Shown: positions 42,766 to 52,024 of the stretch, in pieces
Numbering within the stretch: position 1 is the first letter of the stretch
Layout: the number at the start of each line of letters is the position of its first letter
Assembly (NCBI GenBank): GCA_031292565.1
Contig: JARLGW010000001.1
Coordinates: forward strand, 434,001-498,000
Length of the DNA stretch: 64,000 nucleotides
Direction: 5' to 3'
Source: Paludibacteraceae bacterium
Lineage (GTDB): Bacteria; Bacteroidota; Bacteroidia; Bacteroidales; Paludibacteraceae
The notes under the pieces: model-generated
What the model saw: only the letters and a program-made list of their open reading frames with translations
Databases searched by the model: none
What the model was told of the DNA's origin: nothing
Translations under genes and position numbers: made by a program

Positions 42766-45222
42766 ATGAAAACCAAAATTCTATTTTTCAACGTACTACT
42801 ATTACTACTTATCCCGGCAATGGTTGTTAACGCCAAAGTTAAACTACCAACCATTTACCCCACTAAGTATTCTATAATAACTTATGGAGCCACCACATCA
42901 AGCATTGATAATGCCTCGGCAATAAATGCAGCCATAACAGCCGCCAGTAGCAAAGGTGGAACGGTGGTAATTCCCGCCGGAACATTCTTGAGCGGCCCTA
43001 TCACCATGAAAAGCAATGTAAACCTCTATTTATCAGCCGGAGCTGTATTGCAAATATTACCTTATGGAACCGGTAACGGGACTGGAGCTGCCGGATCAAG
43101 TTATTATCCCAATAGCGGAACGGCAGATCAATATAACCCATTTATTTTTGGTAAAGGCTTGAATAATATTGCCGTAACAGGAACAGGTACTATTGAAGGT
43201 AACGGTTCTGCTTGGTGGGCAGCCTTCAATACGGGAATAACAAACATGAAAAGACCTTGTTTAGTTCGTTTCGCAGCCTGTAACTATGTATTAATAGATA
43301 GCATAACATTAAAAAACTCTCCGGGAGTTCACCTCACCTTGGGGCAAAGCAGTAGCATGGGTTCAAACGGTACCATATCCAATGTAAACATCAGCGCACC
43401 ATCTAACTCGCCAAATACCGATGCCATTGATACCTGGTATTGGAAAGGAATTGACATCAAAAACTGTAACCTGTCAGAAGGTGACGATAATGTGGCCATG
43501 GATAGTTACTCTCAAGGTGTAACCATAAAAAACTGTAATCTTGGTTTTGGCCATGGTATTTCAGTTGGTAGTTATACCACCGGGGTAGATAGCGTTAACG
43601 TGGATAGTTGTACCTTTAACTACACCACCAACGGTATCAGGTTAAAATCGCAAGACGACAGAGGTGGAGTTGATTCTGTTTTCAACTACTCCAATATTAC
43701 AATGAATGCTGTTACTAATCCATTTTACATAACTAGTTATTATTCCCAAGAACCATCATCGCCATCCTACACACCAATAATAACAGGAACAATTCCTCCA
43801 AGTTTCAGAAAAGTTAGGTTTAAAAACATTACGGTTACAGGGTCTTCCAACGCGGGGCATATTTTCGGATATATAGGTTTTCCCGATCAGGATATTACAT
43901 TTGAAAATGTTCAAATTTCAGCAGCTTCAGCTTTTAATATATACTTTGCAAAAAACGTGGTATTTAATTGTTCAAATATAACAGTACCAAAAGGAAACGC
44001 CCTATCCACGTATAGTGCCACCGTAAGTGGTGTAGATAGTGTAAAAGGAACATCGACCAACTGTGTGAGGCCAAGCATTACCCTGACTTCCGGCTCTGTA
44101 TTGGAATCGGCCAAACAAGATAGCAGCTTAACCAATATTGTTTACACCTACGGAGGCTCTGCTACCGGTGCCAGTGTATCCACGTTACCTGCTGGTGTTA
44201 GTGCCTCAATCAACACTACCGCCCAAACCGTTACCATATCAGGAAGCCCTAGTGTTATAGGCATTTATCCATATAAAGTAACCGCGTATTCCGCCAACGA
44301 TACTAGCACAATATCGGCAGAAATTATTTGTTCGACTGATACAGCCAAAAAAGTTGCGTATGTAACAATTCCAAGCAGCACGGCTGATAATCTTATTTTA
44401 AACAAACTTATTTCAAATAACAATTTTGCAGTTACGGTAGAAAATGCAGGTAGCTCCAGTTTGAGTTTAAGTGGTTACGATTTGGTGGTTATAAGCCCTG
44501 TTCCAGCAACAACGGCAGCGGCTATGAGCGGACTTAAAACGTTGGCAAAACCAAGATTGTTATTAAAACCGTTTTCACTAAAAAGCGGTATTTGGAGTTG
44601 GAGTTCAAGCACTAAAGGAGCTGTAAATCTAAACGATTCTACCGTTACCATCGTAAAGAAAACACACCAAATTTTCAACGGGCTAACCTTTACCGGAACC
44701 AATAACAACGAATTGCAACTGTTTAGAACCGTTTATACCAATGGAGTAACGGGCATAACATCATCTACATGGGTAACCGCACCTACCGTGCTAGGCAACG
44801 CGTCAACCAGTGCCACCACCAACAGCATCGTGGAAATACCCGTAGGCACCACCATGAATGGCACGTTGGTAAGCAAACGTTTTATTATGATCGGCCTAAG
44901 TGAAGCATCCACCATAAACCTCACCCCCACGGCAACCCAACTGATTGAAAACGCTTGCTTGTACCTATTGGGCGATTCCGTACCATCCTCCATACAAATG
45001 GCAACAGCAGCAGGCGGATTCACCGTGATTCAAAACGGCAATACCATTCGGGTAAGTTCATCTGAAACCGTTACCGGATTGCAGTTTATAGGCATTACAG
45101 GCATTACATACGCCAAAGCAGCAGGGAATGAACTAACCGAACAGCTTCAACCCGGAGTGTACATCCTCAAAATAAGCTATGGCAACAACCAAACCTATTA
45201 CAAAAAAGTGTTTATAAAATAA
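42766..45222 (+). CDS. Secreted polygalacturonase (GH28) with Ig-like and T9SS-like tail
   Basis: This is a pectin-degrading glycoside hydrolase of 818 aa. The signal peptide (LLLLLIPAMVVNA) leads into a GH28 beta-helix, residues about 30-430: YGATTSSIDNASAINAAI. Its catalytic motifs are NTDAID (217-222), GDDN (Asp240, Asp241), GHG (His263) and RLK (292-294), all GH28 hallmarks. Residues about 445-535 resemble an Ig-like module (LPAGVSASINTTAQTVTISGSP). A further unrecognised domain follows, and the last ~60 residues (SSETVTGLQFIGITGITYAK to YYKKVFIK) look like a type IX sorting tail, implying surface release. It is transcribed alone with a strong terminator. Confidence 0.9.
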   Translation: MKTKILFFNVLLLLLIPAMVVNAKVKLPTIYPTKYSIITYGATTSSIDNASAINAAITAASSKGGTVVIPAGTFLSGPITMKSNVNLYLSAGAVLQILPYGTGNGTGAAGSSYYPNSGTADQYNPFIFGKGLNNIAVTGTGTIEGNGSAWWAAFNTGITNMKRPCLVRFAACNYVLIDSITLKNSPGVHLTLGQSSSMGSNGTISNVNISAPSNSPNTDAIDTWYWKGIDIKNCNLSEGDDNVAMDSYSQGVTIKNCNLGFGHGISVGSYTTGVDSVNVDSCTFNYTTNGIRLKSQDDRGGVDSVFNYSNITMNAVTNPFYITSYYSQEPSSPSYTPIITGTIPPSFRKVRFKNITVTGSSNAGHIFGYIGFPDQDITFENVQISAASAFNIYFAKNVVFNCSNITVPKGNALSTYSATVSGVDSVKGTSTNCVRPSITLTSGSVLESAKQDSSLTNIVYTYGGSATGASVSTLPAGVSASINTTAQTVTISGSPSVIGIYPYKVTAYSANDTSTISAEIICSTDTAKKVAYVTIPSSTADNLILNKLISNNNFAVTVENAGSSSLSLSGYDLVVISPVPATTAAAMSGLKTLAKPRLLLKPFSLKSGIWSWSSSTKGAVNLNDSTVTIVKKTHQIFNGLTFTGTNNNELQLFRTVYTNGVTGITSSTWVTAPTVLGNASTSATTNSIVEIPVGTTMNGTLVSKRFIMIGLSEASTINLTPTATQLIENACLYLLGDSVPSSIQMATAAGGFTVIQNGNTIRVSSSETVTGLQFIGITGITYAKAAGNELTEQLQPGVYILKISYGNNQTYYKKVFIK

Positions 45223-45257
45223 CCAACCATACCTTTTAAGTAAAACCATGAATGCAG

Positions 45258-45298
45258 AAAACGGGATTAATCAAAATTTGATTAATCCCGTTTTTTTT
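45258..45298 (+). terminator. Terminator after the polygalacturonase gene
   Basis: A perfect 18-bp stem (AAAACGGGATTAATCAAA at 45258-45275 and its complement 45277-45294) followed by a T-run to 45298. The A-run on the other side lets it also serve the convergent AT-rich gene. Confidence 0.88.
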
Positions 45299-45315
45299 AT
45301 TTCAAGTACAACTGT

Positions 45316-46212
45316 TTATCTTAAAGATGTAATTTTGCGAACTTCGTCAAAACTTAACTCTCCTTTTTCCCATTTTTTTTCTAATAAAAGAACTTTGTCT
45401 ATATCATAAACATCACTACTAAAAACAACTTTTGCTCTTTCATGAAGTTTCTCGTTTAATTTTATTACGATGTTGTTTAGTCCATCAATTAATGCAAGAA
45501 TACAATAAACTTGTGTTTTTTTTAATCTAAAGTCATTAATCACATTATAATATTCAGTTGTATTGTTTTCAAGATGAATATTACCCCATTTTGAGACTAT
45601 TTTATTAAAATTTTTATCCCATTCTTTCATATGTTTAGTACTTTTATATACATCAAACTTCCCTGAATCTAAAAACTTTGAACCAATTTTAAATACAGAA
45701 TAAACAACGTTCTGATATCCCCGATATCCACCTAATTGCTTTGGAAAATTTATAATAATACATTTAGATTTAGGAATAACTACCTTTTTTTCATTCCCAT
45801 TATAATCAGGAGCTTTAAATAGAACTTTATTCCTCTTAATTAAACAAAAATCAGGATCCAATCTTACTAATTCAAAAGCTTTAAAAGTTTCATCTTCTGA
45901 AAAAGAAGAAACAAATTCAAAGACTACTCTTCCTTTATAAACTAAATCATTTCCCATGTGCAAAAGCAAACTTAATAAGCTATTTCTTCCGTAACCATTA
46001 TGATTTTGTTCTAAATAATTATTTAAAATCTCAGTAAAATTGTCCGAACAATTAGAAAATTTTATTAAGTCTTTGAAACCTTCTTTTATCGTTGGATCAA
46101 TGCAAAAATATAGATCTCTAAAATATATTGAGTATAACTCATTATCTTGATATTTATTCTGCTCTTTATAATCAAAAGATAATTTATCGTTGAAATCTGT
46201 TTCTGCATTCAT
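45316..46212 (-). CDS. Unrecognised soluble protein of an AT-rich accessory module
   Basis: This protein of 298 aa matches no family I recognise. It has no signal peptide or membrane segment. It is rich in Lys, Asn and Phe, with acidic N-terminus (MNAETDFNDKLSFDYKEQNK) and motifs LSLLLHMGNDLVYKGRVVFEF, VVIPKSKCIIINFPKQLGGY and a C-terminal helix pair (VLLLEKKWEKGELSFDEVRK). The ATG is at 46212; the gene follows the interrupted membrane-protein gene by 26 nt on the same strand, so they are probably co-transcribed. Base composition is strikingly AT-rich compared with the GH28 and SNF2 genes on either side, pointing to horizontal acquisition. Confidence 0.6.
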   Translation of the reverse strand: MNAETDFNDKLSFDYKEQNKYQDNELYSIYFRDLYFCIDPTIKEGFKDLIKFSNCSDNFTEILNNYLEQNHNGYGRNSLLSLLLHMGNDLVYKGRVVFEFVSSFSEDETFKAFELVRLDPDFCLIKRNKVLFKAPDYNGNEKKVVIPKSKCIIINFPKQLGGYRGYQNVVYSVFKIGSKFLDSGKFDVYKSTKHMKEWDKNFNKIVSKWGNIHLENNTTEYYNVINDFRLKKTQVYCILALIDGLNNIVIKLNEKLHERAKVVFSSDVYDIDKVLLLEKKWEKGELSFDEVRKITSLR

Positions 46213-46238
46213 TAAAATAGAATTTATAAGTGTATTTT

Positions 46239-46889
46239 TTATTCTTCATTTTTCTCCAATTCTTCTTTGAGATATAACCCATAATTAGTTTGTTCTATTT
46301 TTAAATTTTTTAGATCATTATCTTGTCTTAAAAAGAATTCAATAAAAATGTCCTCTAAATTTTGAGTGTTAAAAGAACTATGATCTACTGGCAATCTTTT
46401 TATAAATGCTCTAAAATAAGGGTCTTTTATGTCTGTTTCAAAATAATTTGCCAAATAAGAGGGTTCTCTCTGATGTATTTTCACAACAGAACTTTCTTTT
46501 ATACACTTTGTAAGCTTTAACATACGCTCATTCTTTTTTGTGTATGCAATTGTATTATAGCGAAAGTCTGTCCTCAATAAAGAATACAATGGATACCATG
46601 CACTCCAAAACTCTTTTTTTTTCTCGTTAAATAAAATTTCTTTTATAGTATCAATTATTTCGGGATGGTCAAAACCTCTTGAAATAAGAATTACAATTGA
46701 CGATATTTCAAATAAGTCAATTAAGATTGGAGACAAAGGAACTAACGTTGAAACGTTTTTTGAGTCAATCAGAAGCCTCAGTTTGTCTAAATACGACAAA
46801 TTATATACATAATATTGTTTTAGTTTATTTGTTATATCGTCAGCTAATTCAACCTGTAGTAATCTATCGACAACATCTTTTGTGAGTAT
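46239..46889 (-). pseudogene. C-terminal part of the 46890-48698 gene, beyond an in-frame stop
   Basis: This stretch continues in exactly the same reading frame as the 602-codon gene upstream, separated from it only by the TAA at 46890-46892. The first 30 codons read ILTKDVVDRLLQVELADDIT and on, with no stop. The first candidate start is a TTG at 46799 and the first ATG is about 70 codons further in, so an independent gene is unlikely. The sequence (LDKLRLLIDSKNVSTLVPLS, then helical Lys-rich segments ending LKEELEKNEE) looks like continuing helical protein. The whole would be about 819 residues. A nonsense mutation, a sequencing error or a recoded stop are all possible. Confidence 0.65.
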
Positions 46890-48698
46890 TTATACATTTC
46901 CAAAAACATCTGGTAAACTAACATCGTTTACTTTATATGCACTTAACCCAGCCACCCATAAATTATCGAGTATAATAACTTTGAATAAATTATTTTTTCT
47001 TGTTATCTCATTTATTTCTAAAAACTCGAATTTCTTTTCTTGCGCTAAACTCATTAAGTTTAAGTTATCATTTATTTTATCAACTGTTTTAGAAAAGCTA
47101 TTAATTTTTTGATTTATTTCTAATGATTGTAAACAAATTATTGTTGCTTCTAAATACAGTTTATTTTCAATTAAGTATTTAATAAATTTCTCTGTTGTCT
47201 CTATTGTGAAATTACTAATATCGATTATGTGTGATTTTAAAATCTGAGCCATTTTTTGTGCTAACTTATACTCTGTATAAAACAATGGTGTAATAAACTT
47301 TCCTTCTAAATATTTTTCATTAGATAAGGCTTCTTGATATGCATCTATCCAAACCCGCAACTCATATGGGAAAGGCATTCCTTTATTTATGCTTTTAAAT
47401 ATATTAATATTACTTGCTAATTTTTTTAGAGAATCTACCGTAATAATCTTTGAAATATTATAATTGAATCCGACGAAATATTGAATTACAAGATTTGTAT
47501 ATACTGAAGATAACTCAATTTTATAGATTTCAGATTCTTTTTGAGACTGTTCTATTTTTTGCCTAAGTGTAATATAAAGTTTTCCAAAAAAATATTCATA
47601 TAAAGATTTGCTACACTGAAAGGCTAGGACTTGCAGATATTCTTGTTGATTAGCTAAAAGATCTACTTTTTTATGATTCTCAAGCTCATTGTTTATAAGT
47701 TTAAATTGAATATCTATAATACTTTTTTCAAGAGCACAATGATCGTCTATGTTTTCTGAGATTATTGGCATACCAACAATTTCAAGGGCTCGGTAGTCCA
47801 TCTCAGTAGCCTTATCCCATCTTCTAAATATCCGTTGTTGTAAATGTTGACCTTGATTTGATGGTATTAGATGTTTGTTTTTATTAAATATTTGTGCAAA
47901 AACCTTCAAATTATCCGAATATCTAAAAATATCATTTTCAGGAGCTCCATGACTCAAACTGTCATCAATAATGATTTCAATTTTATTTAAATTTCGCTTT
48001 ACATTTAATAAAATTGACTTTGGTGAACTTTTTGTTTTACTATTAAATTTATGTGTTTTGAATAATTCTCTAATAGAAACATCTAATGCATCAATAATTA
48101 AATTACTTGCATCGAAATATCTTAACGAATAGCTACCAAAATAAATAAATGAAAGTATTGCAAAAACAGTTAGAATAGTAAAGATTGATGCACTTAGAAG
48201 AGTCGGTTGATAGCCTAATATAAGAACAAACTGAAAAAGAATCGCTGTTGACACTAAAAATGATAGATATTTTAAATAGCGTTTAATGATCTTCTGTTGT
48301 AAAAATAATTCTGATATAGTAGTATCTACATTACGATATTTAGAAGAAAGGACACTAATTATGACAGTATAAAACAGACCCAATAAAACACCTAACACAC
48401 CTGCAACAATAACTATCTCATCTTTGAAAAAATCAAGCACCTTAAAACCAATAGTGTTATTTATAAGATGTATTATTGCTGCAATAGAATTTAGTGTATT
48501 TGATTTCGATTCGCATAATAACAAAGTGATATGACGAGCACCAGAATCAATTAAAAGTAAAAAAATTATAAAGAAGAAAGAAGTTAAGAAACCCTTTAAA
48601 CTATTTTTAATAAGCATTTTATAAAAGGAAATATTATCTTTCTTTTTTTCGTTTAAATTATATAAATTCAATTTTATTAATTGTCGGTATCCCTTCAT
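46890..48698 (-). CDS. Unrecognised membrane protein, N-terminal 602 residues of an interrupted gene
   Basis: This protein has four predicted membrane segments in its first 190 residues (about 36-52, 93-116, 144-163 and 169-190). A long cytoplasmic-looking helical region of about 410 residues follows, rich in Lys, Ile, Asn and Glu. I recognise no domain. The stop is TAA at 46890-46892; the frame then stays open for another 217 codons (see 46239-46889), so the intact protein was probably about 819 residues. It is AT-rich like its downstream partner. No convincing TAnnTTTG box was found upstream. Membrane anchor plus large soluble domain, paired with a second soluble protein, is an architecture common in defence systems, but that is only an analogy. 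Confidence 0.6.
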   Translation of the reverse strand: MKGYRQLIKLNLYNLNEKKKDNISFYKMLIKNSLKGFLTSFFFIIFLLLIDSGARHITLLLCESKSNTLNSIAAIIHLINNTIGFKVLDFFKDEIVIVAGVLGVLLGLFYTVIISVLSSKYRNVDTTISELFLQQKIIKRYLKYLSFLVSTAILFQFVLILGYQPTLLSASIFTILTVFAILSFIYFGSYSLRYFDASNLIIDALDVSIRELFKTHKFNSKTKSSPKSILLNVKRNLNKIEIIIDDSLSHGAPENDIFRYSDNLKVFAQIFNKNKHLIPSNQGQHLQQRIFRRWDKATEMDYRALEIVGMPIISENIDDHCALEKSIIDIQFKLINNELENHKKVDLLANQQEYLQVLAFQCSKSLYEYFFGKLYITLRQKIEQSQKESEIYKIELSSVYTNLVIQYFVGFNYNISKIITVDSLKKLASNINIFKSINKGMPFPYELRVWIDAYQEALSNEKYLEGKFITPLFYTEYKLAQKMAQILKSHIIDISNFTIETTEKFIKYLIENKLYLEATIICLQSLEINQKINSFSKTVDKINDNLNLMSLAQEKKFEFLEINEITRKNNLFKVIILDNLWVAGLSAYKVNDVSLPDVFGNV

Positions 48699-48977
48699 AT
48701 TCTTATTGTATAAAATATTATTGTCTCCATTTTCAAAAGGCCTCTCTCCTTTTAAAGTGAATTTTTTCTGAGTTTGAATCTAAAAGTAAATTTATCAACA
48801 TGCAAAATCAGACAAATAAATTAGAAGCATAAACTAAAAATTATTTCTTCCTCAAAATTAAATTATTTTTATTCGCACCAATCAATTTGTTCAAAACTTT
48901 TCAGCCTTTTCATAGAAAATAAAAAAGGATACAATCTTACCCCAAAACCCACCCCTAAAACTAAATACCGTCCATTC
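48699..48977. other. AT-rich gap between the accessory module and the SNF2 gene
   Basis: About 280 nt of AT-rich sequence; no gene, hairpin or repeat stands out. The composition changes towards the SNF2 promoter, so the right edge of the accessory patch probably lies here. Confidence 0.4.
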
Positions 48978-49009
48978 ATTGCCTAATCCGGGTATAATTG
49001 GTAAGTTTG
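48978..49009 (+). promoter_or_regulatory. Promoter of the SNF2 helicase gene
   Basis: ATTG (48978-48981) and TAAGTTTG (49002-49009) are 20 nt apart, matching the Bacteroidota consensus; the ATG is 23 nt downstream. Confidence 0.7.
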
Positions 49010-49032
49010 TAGTCTTTGTTTAGAAAAAATTT

Positions 49033-51996
49033 ATGGCGGAACAGGTAATACTCACTATTAATCAACATCCCCAGTGGGGGCATGTACTCCAGGCCGTTAT
49101 CGTGCAGGAGGAAACAGCCGGGGGGCTATCGATAATTGAAACCGCGAGCGCGGAAAGTCCGTTGGTACGCCAATCGAGCGACGCTGTACAAGAAATTGTG
49201 CGCCTCACGGAGAAGATTTCCGACAAATCGCTTATCAAAAGCTATTCCAAGGAAAAAACACTCGCAGCATTCTACAAAAACATTACCCCCGAAACCATCG
49301 AGCGATACATCCGCCCCTTTATAGAAACCAATCACAAGAAAATAATAGCCCGGCTAGCCGAAAGCAAGCTGCCCCTATACACCCGCAAAAGCACCAAGAT
49401 ACGCACCCTCTACGACACCGAAAAAATAGATACCGATGGCGGGCTAGCCCACGTGATATTCTATTTTACCAAAGACGAAGAAAACGGGCTCTATTACTTC
49501 GTGCGCGTAAAGCACCAAGGCAAAGAGCTTTCGCTCCTCTCCCAGCCCTACGTGCTGCTATGTGCTGCACCGGCGGTAATGGTGGTGGGCAGTATGCTGC
49601 TCGCGTTTCAGGACATTGACAACAAAAAGCTATTGCCGTTTTTCGAGAAAAAGCAAATACAAATACCCCCCTCATCCGAAAAAGAATACATACGCAAATT
49701 TGTTCGCACTTGCGTGCAGAAATACGAGGTAATAGCACAAGGCATATCAATAACTGAAACAAAACCACGGAAGAAAGCGGTATTAAAACTGGAAGCCGAC
49801 TGGCAGAACCAACCCGTGCTAAACCTAAGCTTCCTATATCAAGACAAAAAATATCCGGCTGACAGAGCCGCCGAAAAAATAGTAGTTGCAAGCGAACGCG
49901 ACGGCGAAACCACCCTAACCTGGTTTCACCCCGACAAAGACTGGGAAGCCCTGCAAATAAAACGCCTTACCGGCAACGGATTGGTAAGCACCGGCATAGA
50001 ATCGTTCGGCCTGCCACAAGCCCCAAACACGGAAGCTGCACAAACCGACATACCGCTTATGATAGACTGGCTGCGGGAACATCAAAGCCTGCTGCAAGAA
50101 TTTGATTTTTCGCAGCAACTGCCCTCCAGCCATTATTTCATGGGTGAAATAAGCATGGAAAACAGGGTGGAAACGGGCAACGACTGGTTCGACCTCAGCA
50201 GCGAAGCCGTGTTTGGCGAGTTTCGCGTACCCTTTTCCGCCTTTCGGGATAACATCTTGAAACAGGTGCGGGAATACGTGCTGCCCGACGGCTCCATTGC
50301 CATACTGCCCCTCGAATGGTTTGCCCGCTACACCGAACTAATGCGCTTCGGTAAAAAGCAAAACAACAGCATCCGCCTGCAAAAAACACTTTTCAAGCTG
50401 CTGGAAGGTATCAACGAAGGCGGAAACCCGGCTTCGGGCTGTTTGTTCAACAACCAGTTGCTACCACCGCCCGAAGGCTTACAAGCCACGCTGCGCACGT
50501 ACCAGCAACTGGGCTTCTCGTGGATGGTATATCTGTACGAACAAGGATTCGGCGGTTGCATGGCCGACGATATGGGGTTGGGTAAAACCATACAAACCAT
50601 CAGCCTGCTGCTGTATATACAATCCATTCAGAAAGAAAAACAACCCGAGGTACAAGCGGAAAACGAAATACCCGAACTGGACTTACCCGAACCGGGACAG
50701 CTCACAATATTCGACCAACCCACGCCAAAAAACACACTGCCCGTACAGGGAGTAAACACGCTGCCATCCTTGGTAGTTGTGCCCACCTCGCTGGTGTACA
50801 ACTGGGTGAACGAGCTGAAACGCTTCGCCCCCTCGCTGATGTACTACGTGCACACGGGAAACAAGCGGCTGAAAAACCAACATTCCGTGTTCAAGATGTT
50901 CGACGTGGTAATTACCACCTACGGCACCCTGCGGAAAGACATCAACCTGCTGCAAAAATGCAAGTTCCACCACCTGGTGCTAGACGAAAGCCAATACATC
51001 AAGAATCCGGCTTCGGACACGCACAAAGCCGTGAAGCAGATTAATGCACTGCACAAACTGGCGTTGACGGGTACGCCGATTGAAAACTCGCTTGTAGATC
51101 TGTGGTCGATATTCGACCTGCTCAACCCGGGCATGCTCGGCTCGCTTTCCGCCTTCAAAGAGCGGTACGCGAACAACGCCCGCCTACTGGAGGACAAACT
51201 GGCCGAGGAAAGGCTACTGAGCCTGATAAACCCCTTTATACTAAGGCGCACCAAGGAACAGGCGGCTCCCGAGCTGCCTCCGTTGCAGGAAGAAACGGTG
51301 TATTGCGACATGAGTGCCGACCAACAACAATATTACGAGGAGGAAAAGAGCAAGCTACGCAACCGACTTACCGACGTGCAGCTTACCGACCGCAAACAAA
51401 CGGCCTTTGTGGCCTTACAGGGGCTTACCAAACTGCGCCTGCTGGCCAACCACCCGGCACTAACGGATAACGAATACACTGGAGAATCGGGCAAGTTTGA
51501 AGAAATTATCAGTCGCATCCGCACGCTGCGGGAAGAAGGCCACAAGGTGTTGGTATTCTCCTCCTTCGTGAAACACTTACGGCTACTATCCGATTATTTC
51601 GAGCTACAGGGTTGGGACTATGCCTGGCTTACAGGTGCCACCGACCCTGATGAACGCGAACGGCAAATTAATAAATTTATGAACGTGGCCTCGGCCGGAT
51701 GCTTCTTCGTTTCACTCAAAGCGGGTGGCGTGGGGCTCAACCTCACCGTGGCCGACTACGTGTTTATCCTCGACCCGTGGTGGAACCCGGCTGCCGAAAT
51801 GCAAGCATTGAGCCGTACCCACCGCATAGGGCAGCAACACAAGGTAATGGCCTACCGCTTTATCACCACCGACAGCATCGAAGAGAAAATCCGCCGCCTA
51901 CAGGAAACAAAATCACAACTGGCGGATGCTTTTATCAACAATCCAAACCCGTTGGCACAAATGAATGGGGAGGAAATTTCGGAACTGATTAATTAA
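49033..51996 (+). CDS. SNF2-family DEAD/DEAH-type helicase
   Basis: This is a large SNF2/Rad54-like ATPase of 987 aa. The N-terminal 480 residues are a bacterial SNF2-associated region. The first RecA-like lobe carries motif I MADDMGLGKTIQTISLL (Lys518) and motif II LDESQYIKNP (DESQ, Asp651), and LTGTPIENSLVDLWSIFDLL is motif III. The second lobe has SLKAGGVGLNLTVADYVFIL, DPWWNPAAE and motif VI RTHRIGQ (928-934). All catalytic motifs are intact, so it should be a dsDNA translocase that remodels nucleoprotein. It is of the stand-alone Bacteroidota type, with no nuclease or methylase partner adjacent. It converges on yaaA. Confidence 0.93.
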   Translation: MAEQVILTINQHPQWGHVLQAVIVQEETAGGLSIIETASAESPLVRQSSDAVQEIVRLTEKISDKSLIKSYSKEKTLAAFYKNITPETIERYIRPFIETNHKKIIARLAESKLPLYTRKSTKIRTLYDTEKIDTDGGLAHVIFYFTKDEENGLYYFVRVKHQGKELSLLSQPYVLLCAAPAVMVVGSMLLAFQDIDNKKLLPFFEKKQIQIPPSSEKEYIRKFVRTCVQKYEVIAQGISITETKPRKKAVLKLEADWQNQPVLNLSFLYQDKKYPADRAAEKIVVASERDGETTLTWFHPDKDWEALQIKRLTGNGLVSTGIESFGLPQAPNTEAAQTDIPLMIDWLREHQSLLQEFDFSQQLPSSHYFMGEISMENRVETGNDWFDLSSEAVFGEFRVPFSAFRDNILKQVREYVLPDGSIAILPLEWFARYTELMRFGKKQNNSIRLQKTLFKLLEGINEGGNPASGCLFNNQLLPPPEGLQATLRTYQQLGFSWMVYLYEQGFGGCMADDMGLGKTIQTISLLLYIQSIQKEKQPEVQAENEIPELDLPEPGQLTIFDQPTPKNTLPVQGVNTLPSLVVVPTSLVYNWVNELKRFAPSLMYYVHTGNKRLKNQHSVFKMFDVVITTYGTLRKDINLLQKCKFHHLVLDESQYIKNPASDTHKAVKQINALHKLALTGTPIENSLVDLWSIFDLLNPGMLGSLSAFKERYANNARLLEDKLAEERLLSLINPFILRRTKEQAAPELPPLQEETVYCDMSADQQQYYEEEKSKLRNRLTDVQLTDRKQTAFVALQGLTKLRLLANHPALTDNEYTGESGKFEEIISRIRTLREEGHKVLVFSSFVKHLRLLSDYFELQGWDYAWLTGATDPDERERQINKFMNVASAGCFFVSLKAGGVGLNLTVADYVFILDPWWNPAAEMQALSRTHRIGQQHKVMAYRFITTDSIEEKIRRLQETKSQLADAFINNPNPLAQMNGEEISELIN

Positions 51997-52024
51997 GAAG
52001 AAATAGTTTACATTTGAAATTGCA

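Noticed and set aside
46239-46799. 186-codon ORF as an independent gene
   Set aside because: It begins only at a TTG and continues the frame of the upstream gene without interruption other than one stop, so it is better read as the rest of that gene.
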